Shown one piece after another: positions 46,175 through 54,892 of a stretch of DNA of 64,000 nucleotides. The notes beneath the pieces were generated by a model that saw only the letters and a list, made by a program, of their open reading frames with translations, did no database searches and was not told the origin of the DNA. Origin of the DNA: Vibrio sinus (GTDB lineage Bacteria > Pseudomonadota > Gammaproteobacteria > Enterobacterales > Vibrionaceae). A program made the position numbers and the translations under genes. Numbering within the stretch: the stretch's first letter is position 1; every line of letters begins with the position of its first letter. The stretch covers positions 186,001 to 250,000 of the forward strand of contig NZ_JAMKMR010000006.1 of assembly GCF_023634645.1 (NCBI RefSeq). The letters are read 5' to 3'.

Positions 46175-47229
46175 ATGAGAGTATTAGTGATTGGCTGTGG
46201 CTCTTTGGCCAACGCCAGGCTCGAAATGCTGTAGCATTGGGCTGTGAGGTCGTACTTTGCGATTTATATAAAGCATGCTTTTCAACATTTTCAAAGTAAA
46301 TCAACGCATTAGAATCTTATACCGACCTAAACCAAGCTGTAGAACAGGCTAAACCTCAAGCCACAGTAATTGCAACACCAAGCAATCTGCATGTGAAGCA
46401 TGCCAAAGCTATGCTAGGGTTCGGCATCCATGTCATGGTCGAAAAACCTCTAAGTAATTCTTTGTCAGGTGTCTATAAGCTACAGGAAATCGTATATAAA
46501 TCTGATTCAGTTTTTATGATGGCACACACCTATCGCTTCCGAGAAGAGTGGCAAAGAATAAAGAGCTTGCTTGATTCAGCTCCTGTAGGCAAAGTGTATA
46601 CGGCAGAGTTTTCAGGTGGCTTATACCTTCCAGACTGGCACTACCAAGAAGATTATAGAAAAGAATATGCAGCTAACAAGAAACAAGGCGGTGGAGTTTT
46701 ATTGACGAGCCTAAGCCACTTTTTTGATTTAGTTGACTGGTATTTTGGAAAAATCATTAATGTGGCTGGTGTAAAATCTAAACAGAGTGATTTGGACCTT
46801 GATGTTGAAGACGTTGTGACTTGTACGGTGAAAACTGACAGTGGAATATTAGTGACTTTCTATGAGGATTTTCTCTCTAGATCTCCAAGACGCACTTTCA
46901 GAGTTAATGGAGAATTCGGTTACATTGAAATAGATTTTAATCGGAAAACTTTGTGTATTTGGGATTCTCGTAAGAATCGCTTTTTACCCAGTGCTACTTT
47001 GGAAAACGACATAGAGTTATTTCGTATTCTAGAAGATGGGATCGGATACAAAATGGAACCAGAGCTTCAACAGCTAGGTTACTCAGGTAATGATGCTTAT
47101 TTAGCTGAACTAAAGCACTTTTTAAACCTTGTAGATAAGGGTGAATCAGATAGTAAGCTCAATATAGATGCCGGAATGAAAGTCTTAGAGGTGATCAACC
47201 ATGCGAGACTCCAAAATTGGATGACTTAA
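46175..47229 (+). pseudogene. Gfo/Idh/MocA-family oxidoreductase, broken by frameshift and stop
   Basis: The gene starts at 46175 with MRVLVIGCGS, the Rossmann motif of the family. One base is missing just after this (near 46202-46206), and the other frame continues as GQRQARNAVALGCEVVLCDLYKA, then hits an in-frame TAA at 46297. After it the homology goes on without interruption: YTDLNQAVEQAKPQ, VIATPSNLHVKHAKAML, HVMVEKPLSNSLSG and the C-terminal domain with GGGVLLTSLSHFFDLVDWYFG. A remaining open frame from a GTG at 46393 (278 residues) lacks the NAD-binding first half. Relatives oxidise or reduce nucleotide- or CMP-linked sugars. It looks recently inactivated. Confidence 0.85.
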
Positions 47230-47317
47230 AATGAATAACTTAAATATGGTATTTACTTGTTCATTTAGTTTATATATCACATCAACTATTAGATTCCCCC
47301 TCTAAGGACAGACGATA

Positions 47318-48004
47318 ATGAGACTTGCAATTGTACCTGCTCGTGGAGGGAGTAAACGCATCCCCCAAAAAAACATAGTGACATTTTGTGGAAGACCGAT
47401 GATCGTATATGCTTTGGAGGCTCTAAAACAATCACGTTTATTTGATAAAATTCATGTTTCAACAGATTGCGAAGAAATCCGAAATGTAGTTATTGAAGAA
47501 GGCTTTTCTGTAGATTTTATGCGAGATCCAAAACTGGCTGACGATTATACAGGGTTAATTCCGGTAATGCGCTGGGTTCTGGACGAATATAAGAAACTCG
47601 GGGAGGAATATACGCAAGTATGCTGTATGATGCCAACAGCTCCCTTGTGCAGGAGCCAAGACCTGTTGGACGCATATGAAATATTTGAGCAAGCCAAAGG
47701 CCACTATCCTCTTATTGTATATGCTAAATATCCTGTACCGATTGAGTGGGCATTTAGGCGTCAGAATGATGGTTTAATGAGTGCTGATTCGCCAGATTTA
47801 TTATCTACTCGATCGCAAGATCTTGAAGATGCCTACTATGAGTGCGGACCTTTTACCCTATGGACTTCTAAGCACTTAAATCAACGAGAGCCTCAATCAG
47901 GTAAAGTTTTACCATATATTATGCCGAATGAGAGAGCTGTAGATATAGATACTCCAGATGATTTGGCGTACGCTGAGCGTTTATACCGCCTTATGTATCA
48001 ATGA
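47318..48004 (+). CDS. CMP-nonulosonate synthetase (PseF/NeuA-like)
   Basis: A 228-residue GT-A cytidylyltransferase with an intact nucleotide loop (IVPARGGSKRIPQKNIVTF), VSTDCEEIRNVV, CCMMPTAPLCRSQDLLDA, YECGPFTLWTSKHL and the metal-binding DIDTPDDLAYAERL. It resembles PseF but is divergent from the arm A copy. It implies that arm B ends in a CMP-activated acid sugar distinct from, or parallel to, Pse. An AGGACAGACGATA sequence lies upstream of the ATG. It is followed 42 nt later by the aminotransferase. Confidence 0.88.
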   Translation: MRLAIVPARGGSKRIPQKNIVTFCGRPMIVYALEALKQSRLFDKIHVSTDCEEIRNVVIEEGFSVDFMRDPKLADDYTGLIPVMRWVLDEYKKLGEEYTQVCCMMPTAPLCRSQDLLDAYEIFEQAKGHYPLIVYAKYPVPIEWAFRRQNDGLMSADSPDLLSTRSQDLEDAYYECGPFTLWTSKHLNQREPQSGKVLPYIMPNERAVDIDTPDDLAYAERLYRLMYQ

Positions 48005-48046
48005 TGAGCTTACTCGTTCCGCAAGCCAAAAATAGAAAAGAAAGCT

Positions 48047-49333
48047 ATGTATAATTATCGAAATTCCGAACAATTGCTCGAACGGGCATTAAAGACGATT
48101 CCACTTGGATCTCAAACTTTTAGTAAAAGTAAAACTCAGTATCCTCATGGTGTTTCCCCGTACTTTATTCAAAAAGGGAAAGGAAGTCGTGTATGGGATG
48201 TAGATGGTAATGAATATGTTGACTACATTAATAGTTTGGCCGCAATTACTTTAGGCCATCAAGATCCAGATGTGGATTCCGCTGTAAAGGCACAGATTGA
48301 AGAAGATGTACTTTTTTCTTTACCCCACCCAATTGAAATGCAGGTTGCAGAGAAGTTGGTTGAACTGGTCCCCTGTGCTGAAAAAGTTCGATTTGGAAAA
48401 AATGGTTCAGATGCTACAGCTGGGGCGATCAGGTTAGCCCGCGCATTTACGAAACGTGATCATGTTGCAGTGTGTGGTTACCATGGTTGGCAGGATTGGT
48501 ATATTGGAAGCACTTCTCGAAATTTAGGCATACCTGAAGCAGTTCAAGACCTTACTCACAAATTTATATTTAATAATATAGAAAGTCTTGAACATGTATT
48601 TGCCAACCATCCAAAAAAAATTGCAGCAGTCATTCTCGAACCAATGAACATCGAAGAACCACATCCAGGTTTTCTAGAAGCAGTCAAAGAGTTAGCACAT
48701 CATCACGGTGCCTTATTGATTTTTGATGAAACTATTACAGGGTTTCGTTATTCAACGGGCGGGGCTCAACAGCTTTTTAATGTAACCCCTGATTTAGCGA
48801 CATTTGGTAAAGGGCTTGCAAATGGCTACCCTTTGTCCGTGCTAGTTGGATCTTCTGAAGTTATGTCCCTTATGGAAGAAGTATTTTTTTCTTTTACTTT
48901 TGGCGGGGAGACTGTATCTCTTGCAGCTGCGTTGGCCACTTTAAATAAGCTCCAAAGAGAGCCAGTTATTGATACCTTACAAAACCAAGGCACTAAAATT
49001 ATTCAAGCTCTATCGAATATAATTAAAGATGAGTGTGCCAGTGATTTTCTTCATGTGTCAGGTCACCCTAGTTGGAGTTTCTTTTCCATGGCCGACTGTC
49101 AAGGTATCTCTCACTGGAATCTTAAAACACTTTTTTTACAGGAGATGTTCGCTCGCGGTATTCTGACGCTTGGTACTCATAATATGAGTTATAGTCACTG
49201 TGATGAAGACGTGAATTTACTCATCAAAGCATACGAAGAAGTGATACCTTTAATAGTCAATGCTGTCCGCCAAGGTAGAGTTGACAACCTTCTTCGTTGC
49301 GCTCCTATAGAGCCTTTATTTAAAGTTCGTTGA
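48047..49333 (+). CDS. class-III aminotransferase, glutamate-1-semialdehyde aminomutase-like
   Basis: A 428-residue PLP enzyme of the HemL/class-III fold. Features include GSRVWDVDGNEYVDYI, GKNGSDATAGAIRLARAFT, CGYHGWQDWYIGST, LIFDETITGFRYSTGG and the PLP lysine in DLATFGKGLANGYPLSVLVG. A true HemL would sit with haem genes; homologues in glycan loci next to CMP-sugar synthetases are thought to aminate the sugar chain. It probably puts an amine on the arm B sugar, which a formyl group could then block. Last gene of the rightward arm B run. Confidence 0.8.
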   Translation: MYNYRNSEQLLERALKTIPLGSQTFSKSKTQYPHGVSPYFIQKGKGSRVWDVDGNEYVDYINSLAAITLGHQDPDVDSAVKAQIEEDVLFSLPHPIEMQVAEKLVELVPCAEKVRFGKNGSDATAGAIRLARAFTKRDHVAVCGYHGWQDWYIGSTSRNLGIPEAVQDLTHKFIFNNIESLEHVFANHPKKIAAVILEPMNIEEPHPGFLEAVKELAHHHGALLIFDETITGFRYSTGGAQQLFNVTPDLATFGKGLANGYPLSVLVGSSEVMSLMEEVFFSFTFGGETVSLAAALATLNKLQREPVIDTLQNQGTKIIQALSNIIKDECASDFLHVSGHPSWSFFSMADCQGISHWNLKTLFLQEMFARGILTLGTHNMSYSHCDEDVNLLIKAYEEVIPLIVNAVRQGRVDNLLRCAPIEPLFKVR

Positions 49334-49567
49334 TAAAATATTTGTCTTATAGGTGTGGTGATCTTACTCATCACATCAAGCCTTTCGTAAGCACCTCATA
49401 AACCCCATGGGGGTTTGAAAGGCAAAACACCTTATAAGGCCCTCATTGAGAGAATGAGAGCCTAAAATGTGCTGTCAGTTGGGTTTCGGAGCTCACAACG
49501 TGAAGCAATATATTTTGACTTACTCAACTAACCACAGCACTTATGTATTACTCTAGGCATTTTCACG
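49334..49567. other. convergent spacer with two hairpins
   Basis: Between the aminotransferase and the leftward formyltransferase/propeller gene. Hairpin 1 is AAACCCC-ATG-GGGGTTT at 49400-49416, extended by CCTTTC/GAAAGG outside (49381-49386 with 49417-49422). Hairpin 2 is CTCATT-GAGAG-AATGAG at 49442-49458 with GGC/GCC further out. They may act as bidirectional terminators although neither has a long T-run. Confidence 0.45.
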
Positions 49568-51271
49568 TTAACTATCCGAACAATCATTTTTCATTGTAAG
49601 CAAACCAGTTTTGTTTTTGGCTATCTCAACAAAATCAAATACCAGAAGTCCTTTATCAAAGTTGTAAGTGTGAGTTCCCTTTATTCCTTTGAAGAATCTA
49701 GGCTCAACCTCAAATAACACTTCTTCTGAGTAATCAGAAGTAGTTAGAGTTTTTACTTTTGCCACTCCTAATGCTTTGCCATAGAAGTTAAATCCTTGGC
49801 GCTGAAAAGCTCGGTAAGTTGCGCTCTCGTCTCTTATTAATCCACCATTACGTGCTGTTAAAGGATCAAAAATTAGAGGGTTCTTATCGTGTGGAGTCCA
49901 ATTATCCGTCAAAGGATCAGACCCATAAAATATATGAAGTTGAGACCCATGCTCACCTACTGAGCTTTTATCCAAGTTGGTAAACATCCACCACTTATCC
50001 CCATGAGGAAAGATCGTAGTATCTGTTGCAGATAAGTCTTTCATAATTGTTTTATGAAAAGCCCATTTAAGTGGAAAATCTACGCACTTATAGAGCCTTA
50101 TTTCTCTCTTTTCTTGTGTCTCCGGACACATATAAAGCTCGCCGTTAAATTCGAAGCAATAAGGGTAAGATAGATGAAAATCCTCTACTAACGCTGCTCC
50201 TAACTCTACGCTTGAATCTGACGTTATCTTATAGACTGATATGCTTCCTTTTTTTGTTGCGTAGTCATAATCTTCAACAAAGCAGTAATGCTCACCATTT
50301 CGATAGACCACAAATGGATCGGCAAGAAATCGATTTTTGGGATTAGGTATCTTAATTGAACGCCACAGCGTGACATCACGCCAGTTCTCCACAAACTGAT
50401 ATGCAACACCCCATCTGTGGCTTTTACCCCTTATTTTTCTTAACATCTTTCCAAAAAGAATTGCAGACGTTTTCACTAGGTAAACTGATGATTGGGGCAC
50501 ACTTGGCACCGTATACAAAGGGTAGCTGTAAGGAGATTTTTTCTGAGCACTGAGAGAAGACTTTCCTGAAGTAATATTATCAATGACGTTATGAAGAAAC
50601 GGATTTGCTACTTCATACAATTTTGCTAAGTTTAGGCTATAGAACCAGCTTGTAGGTACAAACCCTTTGTAAAGAACGTCTCCTCCATCTAATTCCTCTT
50701 TCAGCCTTTGAATAATAAATCCAGTTCTTGGATTACGCTCGTAGACTTCCCAAAAGCCAGCGGGGCCACCACGATTAATGTCATTATCTGCATGATGGAA
50801 TGAGATGATCCCATTGGGACAAACAGTTAGTATTTCTCCTCGCAAAATACCGCTCCCGGCGCGAATAAGTAAGTCTAATTTTGCATTTTTAATTTTTTCG
50901 AGGTCAGACTTTTCATACCTGTAAACAAGCCCACTCGGAGATATTGTTGGCTTTACATTGATAACTTCATACTTACTTTCAGAGAGTTGGTATTTGTCAT
51001 AAAATGCAGAAAACTTTCCCACACGCTTAATAGCTAGTGACTCAAGCTTACATATTAATTTAAATACTGCAGCTGATGAGAATTTAGATAGACCACAACT
51101 GTTTATATAGGAAAATATTTTCGAAATAATATTCGCGTCATTCTTATTTATATTATTGATAACTAGAGATGTAATTTCATAATTATCCGACTGCAATGAA
51201 AGCTGCAATAGATCATTTATTTGTTTTGATACACTAGTAGAGTCAACAAGAATCCCAACTTTCTTTTTCAT
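49568..51271 (-). CDS. formyltransferase-like domain fused to a GINT1_N-like (beta-propeller) domain
   Basis: A 567-residue two-domain protein. The N-terminal half (about 1-260) is formyltransferase-like: LLIRAGSGILRGEIL, CPNGIISFHHADNDINRGGPAGFWEVYERN and ELDGGDVLYKG. By my alignment the catalytic Asn position is Ser, while the His and Asp remain. The C-terminal half (about 270-567) resembles the domain named after glucosamine inositolphosphorylceramide transferase 1, a GH43-like propeller: ADPFVVYRNGEHYCFVEDYDY, SYPYCFEFNGELYMCPET and TTIFPHGDKWWMFTN. Function unknown. It overlaps by 4 nt an upstream decayed frame and faces arm B. Confidence 0.65.
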   Translation of the reverse strand: MKKKVGILVDSTSVSKQINDLLQLSLQSDNYEITSLVINNINKNDANIISKIFSYINSCGLSKFSSAAVFKLICKLESLAIKRVGKFSAFYDKYQLSESKYEVINVKPTISPSGLVYRYEKSDLEKIKNAKLDLLIRAGSGILRGEILTVCPNGIISFHHADNDINRGGPAGFWEVYERNPRTGFIIQRLKEELDGGDVLYKGFVPTSWFYSLNLAKLYEVANPFLHNVIDNITSGKSSLSAQKKSPYSYPLYTVPSVPQSSVYLVKTSAILFGKMLRKIRGKSHRWGVAYQFVENWRDVTLWRSIKIPNPKNRFLADPFVVYRNGEHYCFVEDYDYATKKGSISVYKITSDSSVELGAALVEDFHLSYPYCFEFNGELYMCPETQEKREIRLYKCVDFPLKWAFHKTIMKDLSATDTTIFPHGDKWWMFTNLDKSSVGEHGSQLHIFYGSDPLTDNWTPHDKNPLIFDPLTARNGGLIRDESATYRAFQRQGFNFYGKALGVAKVKTLTTSDYSEEVLFEVEPRFFKGIKGTHTYNFDKGLLVFDFVEIAKNKTGLLTMKNDCSDS

Positions 51272-51477
51272 TTACTTATCCTACCTTCGGTAAGCGAAAC
51301 TATATACACTCCGACTACAAAGCCGAGGCCTTTGTATGAGCGCTTTACTTCTTTGAACGCGTTATTAGCACATTCAATTTTATTAACTTCAACCATTTGC
51401 TATTGAATAACTTCCATTTCAGCTTTCAATTCACCATAAGACAGGCTATCTTTATCGATAGCATGTCTATGAACTAA
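51268..51477 (-). pseudogene. possible decayed H-NS-family-like small gene
   Basis: On the minus strand one frame reads DSLSYGELKAEMEVIQ, an in-frame TAG (51402-51400), then QMVEVNKIECANNAFKEVKR and SLTEGRISK, ending in a TGA that overlaps the next ATG (ATGA). The pattern of a coiled-coil start followed by A-x-KEVKR-x5-GF-x8-L-x-EGR is reminiscent of short H-NS-histone-family proteins of gamma-proteobacteria. No start codon with a ribosome site is evident and the frame is interrupted, so I call it a remnant. The identity is a tentative inference. Confidence 0.35.
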
Positions 51478-52143
51478 TTATCGTCTGCAAACATAACCAA
51501 TAAAAAGGCTACTGTGATTATCTCCCTGAGAAAGCTGCTAACGCAAATCTTTAGCTTCGATTTCCTTCAAAAAATAGGAAAAAATACTGGGTTTATTCAA
51601 TACTCCAGTACGAATGTAATACGCGCTTAATCAAGACACAAATCTAGGGGAGCTTCTTACCGAACCGATGGTGTGCCTCTATCAGTCAGTGACTTGAGAC
51701 GATACTCCTTGATTACATATTGTGACCCTTATCACTTCGGAAGATCAAGCTTTTTAAAGGCTAGCACGCGCACCAATCTATGACAATGATCAATCAAAAT
51801 GCTGAACTTCCTAGCACATTAACTGTCTACTGTACTGGAAAACATAAGACAGGCTTAACATTTGCTTGTATATATTTCACACAAAACTGGCATAGATATT
51901 GGGGAATAGTCTAACCTTAGTAAAGTTAAGAGTGAATAAAATGCTCTAATGGGAAAGATGGCTTTGCCAACAGAAGAGGTAAGATTTTCATTCAAACAAC
52001 AAATACATTCGCTAGATTTCCCTTCATTTGCAATATTTATGTCTAATTAGACAAGTTGTTACAACAATTTCTCCCGGTACTATCACATAAATAAAATGGG
52101 AGTATTGGTATAATCAGTGGCTAGAGATTAGGAAGGATATCGT
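51478..52143. other. 666-nt gap at the right edge of the polysaccharide region
   Basis: AT-rich, with many stops in all frames; no gene recognised. It marks the junction between arm B and the conserved core. TCTAATTAGACAAGTTGTTACAACAA at 52042-52067 is a near copy of the motif in the A/B spacer at 43055-43077. The ytfK promoter should lie in the last 100 nt; TAGGAAGGA at 52130-52138 is its ribosome site. Confidence 0.45.
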
Positions 52144-52350
52144 ATGAGATTGTTTAAGCGCTATATTCCGAGTATGATTGCGAAACACATTAGTCGGCTA
52201 TTTAAGGGAAGATTGTACATATATGGCATTGGTGGATTTGAGTTCGACAACGGTAAATTGATATTACCCGCCAAAGCAGAGCCGAGACATTTTCAAGCAG
52301 TCAAAGAGGTCAATCAAGAGATCATGAAGCTGCGCTGCGCTTATGTATAA
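52144..52350 (+). CDS. ytfK: YtfK (DUF1107) small protein
   Basis: A 68-residue protein that matches the YtfK/DUF1107 family across its whole length: MRLFKRYIPSMIAKHISRLF, then GRLYIYGIGGFEFDNGKLIL and VNQEIMKLR. In E. coli YtfK stimulates SpoT to accumulate (p)ppGpp during phosphate or fatty-acid starvation; whether Vibrio YtfK does so is inference. GGAAGGATATC upstream of the ATG is a good ribosome site, and a strong hairpin follows the stop. It is the first core gene to the right of the island. Confidence 0.88.
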   Translation: MRLFKRYIPSMIAKHISRLFKGRLYIYGIGGFEFDNGKLILPAKAEPRHFQAVKEVNQEIMKLRCAYV

Positions 52351-52370
52351 CAAAACGTATACTTACTTGG

Positions 52371-52403
52371 AAAGAGGTTAGTGGTGTCTTCTAACCTCTT
52401 TTT
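52371..52403 (+). terminator. intrinsic terminator of ytfK
   Basis: An 11-bp perfect stem AAAGAGGTTAG / CTAACCTCTTT with a 9-nt loop runs into TTTTT. It sits between the convergent genes ytfK and ubiI and may also serve ubiI weakly. Confidence 0.85.
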
Positions 52404-52437
52404 AGTTACTGATTACTGCCAAACGACACTCAATCCA

Positions 52438-53670
52438 TTATTCACCAAGTTTTGCCAACTCAGGCAAGCTCCCCTTAAGCCCCAACGCGTGTTTGATGAT
52501 TTCATCTTTTGCGCCCGGTAAGTATGACATTGCGCTAACCCCAAGGCCACGAACCAACTTTTTGACTGGATTATCCCCGCTAAACAAATCTTTAAAGCCC
52601 TGCATCGTCGTAATCATTTTTGCCGCTTCAGCTTTTCTCCAGCGTTCGTAATGGCGCAAGTTTCTTTTCAAACCAACATCTTGCCCTTGTTTCCAATTAG
52701 CAATCACCTGCTCTGCTAAACAAGCTGCATCGAGAAAACCTAAGTTGACCCCTTGCCCAGCAAGAGGGTGTATTGTATGAGCGGCATCGCCAATCAGAGC
52801 TACACGCTCCAATACAAAGTCTCTCGCGTATCGCATTTTTAACGGAAACACTTGGGGTTCCCCAATCAACTTACAAAGGCCCAGTTTGCCGTCAAACTCA
52901 GCCGTTAGCTCGCGGCTAAACGCCTCACTCGACATATCAACTAGCGATTGGGCACGAAGAGGATCGGTGGACCAGACAATAGAACTCAAACGTTCTGAGT
53001 CTGCAATACTACTATGCTGAAAAGGCAAAAATGCGAGCGGCCCTTTCGGTGTGAATATCTGCCTAGCCACTTTCCCGTGCGGAAGCGCGGTTTGTATATT
53101 GGCAACAACGGCACTGTGTCCGTAATCCCAATGTGTCAAAGGAATGTTGAAGTGATGTCGAACCCATGAGTTGGCACCATCAGCGCCAACCACCAGCTTA
53201 GCCGTTAGCATTTGCTCGTTGTCCAGTGACATCCATGCTTCGCTTTCTCCAATGTTCAGAGACGTCAGTTTAGCGGGCATAAACAATGAGACATTCGAAC
53301 AGCGCTTTACTTTCTCTAACAATGAAGACTGAATGACTCTGTTTTCTATGATGTGCCCTAAGTCAGGTTGGGCAATGTCTTGCGCCACAAAATCTATCTT
53401 GGCAAAGCTGTCTTTTTCCCACACTTCCATTGCCTGGTATGGTGAGAGTCTGTTGTTGCGAATATCATTCCAAACACCTATGTTTTTCAGAATATTTTCG
53501 CTCGCACGGTTGAGCGCCGATACTCGTACATCGGGAAGTTCCGTGACGTCTGTGTTTATTGTTCGACTTTCAATCAGAGCGATTCTCAGCTCGCTATCTT
53601 CAAGTGCGGCTGCTAACGCCAACCCAACCATACCGCCGCCTACAATGGCAATATCTACATTGTGTATCAT
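52438..53670 (-). CDS. ubiI: 2-octaprenylphenol 5-hydroxylase UbiI (VisC)
   Basis: FAD monooxygenase that hydroxylates C5 of the ubiquinone precursor ring. It contains the Rossmann motif DIAIVGGGMVGLALAAAL, VVGADGANSWVRH (the D-G motif) and LIGDAAHTIHPLAGQGVNLGFLDAA (FAD ribityl motif). The length of 410 residues is typical. The ATG at 53670 is preceded by AAGGTT. It lies downstream of ubiH in the same direction, the ubiH-visC order seen in E. coli and V. cholerae. Confidence 0.94.
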   Translation of the reverse strand: MIHNVDIAIVGGGMVGLALAAALEDSELRIALIESRTINTDVTELPDVRVSALNRASENILKNIGVWNDIRNNRLSPYQAMEVWEKDSFAKIDFVAQDIAQPDLGHIIENRVIQSSLLEKVKRCSNVSLFMPAKLTSLNIGESEAWMSLDNEQMLTAKLVVGADGANSWVRHHFNIPLTHWDYGHSAVVANIQTALPHGKVARQIFTPKGPLAFLPFQHSSIADSERLSSIVWSTDPLRAQSLVDMSSEAFSRELTAEFDGKLGLCKLIGEPQVFPLKMRYARDFVLERVALIGDAAHTIHPLAGQGVNLGFLDAACLAEQVIANWKQGQDVGLKRNLRHYERWRKAEAAKMITTMQGFKDLFSGDNPVKKLVRGLGVSAMSYLPGAKDEIIKHALGLKGSLPELAKLGE

Positions 53671-53687
53671 CTGTGTAACCTTAATAA

Positions 53688-54866
53688 TTAGCGGTCGACT
53701 AATCCAAGAGCCTGTTTTAACAAAGGCGACTTCAATGGGGCAATATTGTCCATCGCAAATAAGCCTAAGTTTCTAGCCACTCTTAGAAAAGGTAAATCAT
53801 TGGAGAATAGGTGTACTAAGCTAGACGTCAACTGAATCGTGCTAACACGATCTTGCTCTCTGCGCGTTCGAAAACGGCTAAGTACCTGATGCTGACCAGG
53901 ATCGTCGATGGCGGCACAAATTTCTTCCACCAAACTGGCAGCATCGCGAATGCCTAGGTTAAACCCCTGCCCCGCAATAGGGTGTAAGGTTTGAGCTGCG
54001 TTACCAACAATAGCAAAACGATGGGAAGTATTTTGCATTCGAGAGCGCAATGTCAGTGGATACGATGAGCGCTTGCCCACCTGTGCAAGCTGACCTAGTC
54101 GCCAACCAAACATGCCTTGCAGCTTAGCCAAAAACTGGCTGTCATCTAGCGCCATCACATCAAGGGATTGTTCTGGAGTCATGCACCAAACCAAAGACAT
54201 CCGATTGTCAGTCAATGGTAATAAAGCGACGGGACCATACTCTGTAAATCGCTCATAAGCACGATACTGATGTGGCTCGCTCGGGACGATATTGGCAATC
54301 ACGGCTGTTTGAGAAAAGTTGTGATCGTGATAAGAAATTCCCAAATATTCACAGCAAGTCGAACCTGCACCATCGGCGGCAACCAGCAGTTTACTGTCTA
54401 TCTTCCTACTGCTAGACAATTCTATCGTGACCTGCTCGGAGCTTCTTTCAATAGATTGAACTCGGTCTGGACAGATAAATTCAATGTTTTCTACCGCATT
54501 GACTTTCTGCTGCAATGCCCAACCCACAGCCTCCAGTTCAACGACGTAGCCGAGCGAATCAATCGATAAATCGTTAGCTCGTATATCCGTCATACCAGCA
54601 TGAGATCTATCCGACACATGAATGGTCTTGATCGGAGTGGCTAGCGGCCGTAGCGATTGCCACAACCCATATTTTTGCAAAATTTGCACTGTGCCATAAG
54701 ACAAGGCGATACAACGCGCGTCAAAACCAGGATGCTCCTTATGCTCAATATGATGAGCTTCAACAATGGCAATCTTGAGCTGGCCGCTAGTCGACTCATT
54801 AAGCGACAACGCCAAAGTCATCCCTGCCATCGCACCACCAGCGATGACAATATCGTAACTACTCAT
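53688..54866 (-). CDS. ubiH: 2-octaprenyl-6-methoxyphenol hydroxylase UbiH
   Basis: FAD monooxygenase acting at C1 in ubiquinone synthesis. The motifs are DIVIAGGAMAGMTLALSL, HPGFDARCIALSYGT, LVAADGAGSTCCEYLG and AIVGNAAQTLHPIAGQGFNLGIRDAA. The Rossmann motif ends in AMAGMT rather than GMVG, as is usual for UbiH. It is 392 residues and lies between ygfB and ubiI, all on one strand. The paralogy with ubiI is obvious from the shared motifs. Confidence 0.94.
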   Translation of the reverse strand: MSSYDIVIAGGAMAGMTLALSLNESTSGQLKIAIVEAHHIEHKEHPGFDARCIALSYGTVQILQKYGLWQSLRPLATPIKTIHVSDRSHAGMTDIRANDLSIDSLGYVVELEAVGWALQQKVNAVENIEFICPDRVQSIERSSEQVTIELSSSRKIDSKLLVAADGAGSTCCEYLGISYHDHNFSQTAVIANIVPSEPHQYRAYERFTEYGPVALLPLTDNRMSLVWCMTPEQSLDVMALDDSQFLAKLQGMFGWRLGQLAQVGKRSSYPLTLRSRMQNTSHRFAIVGNAAQTLHPIAGQGFNLGIRDAASLVEEICAAIDDPGQHQVLSRFRTRREQDRVSTIQLTSSLVHLFSNDLPFLRVARNLGLFAMDNIAPLKSPLLKQALGLVDR

Positions 54867-54892
54867 TTTAAGAAACTTCTCATCAAAAACGG

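Noticed and set aside
49334..49567. Possible integron attC site (hairpins followed by GTTGGGT)
   Set aside because: No matching R'' box (RYYYAAC) at the other end, no cassette array and no integrase; the hairpins fit a convergent-terminator spacer.
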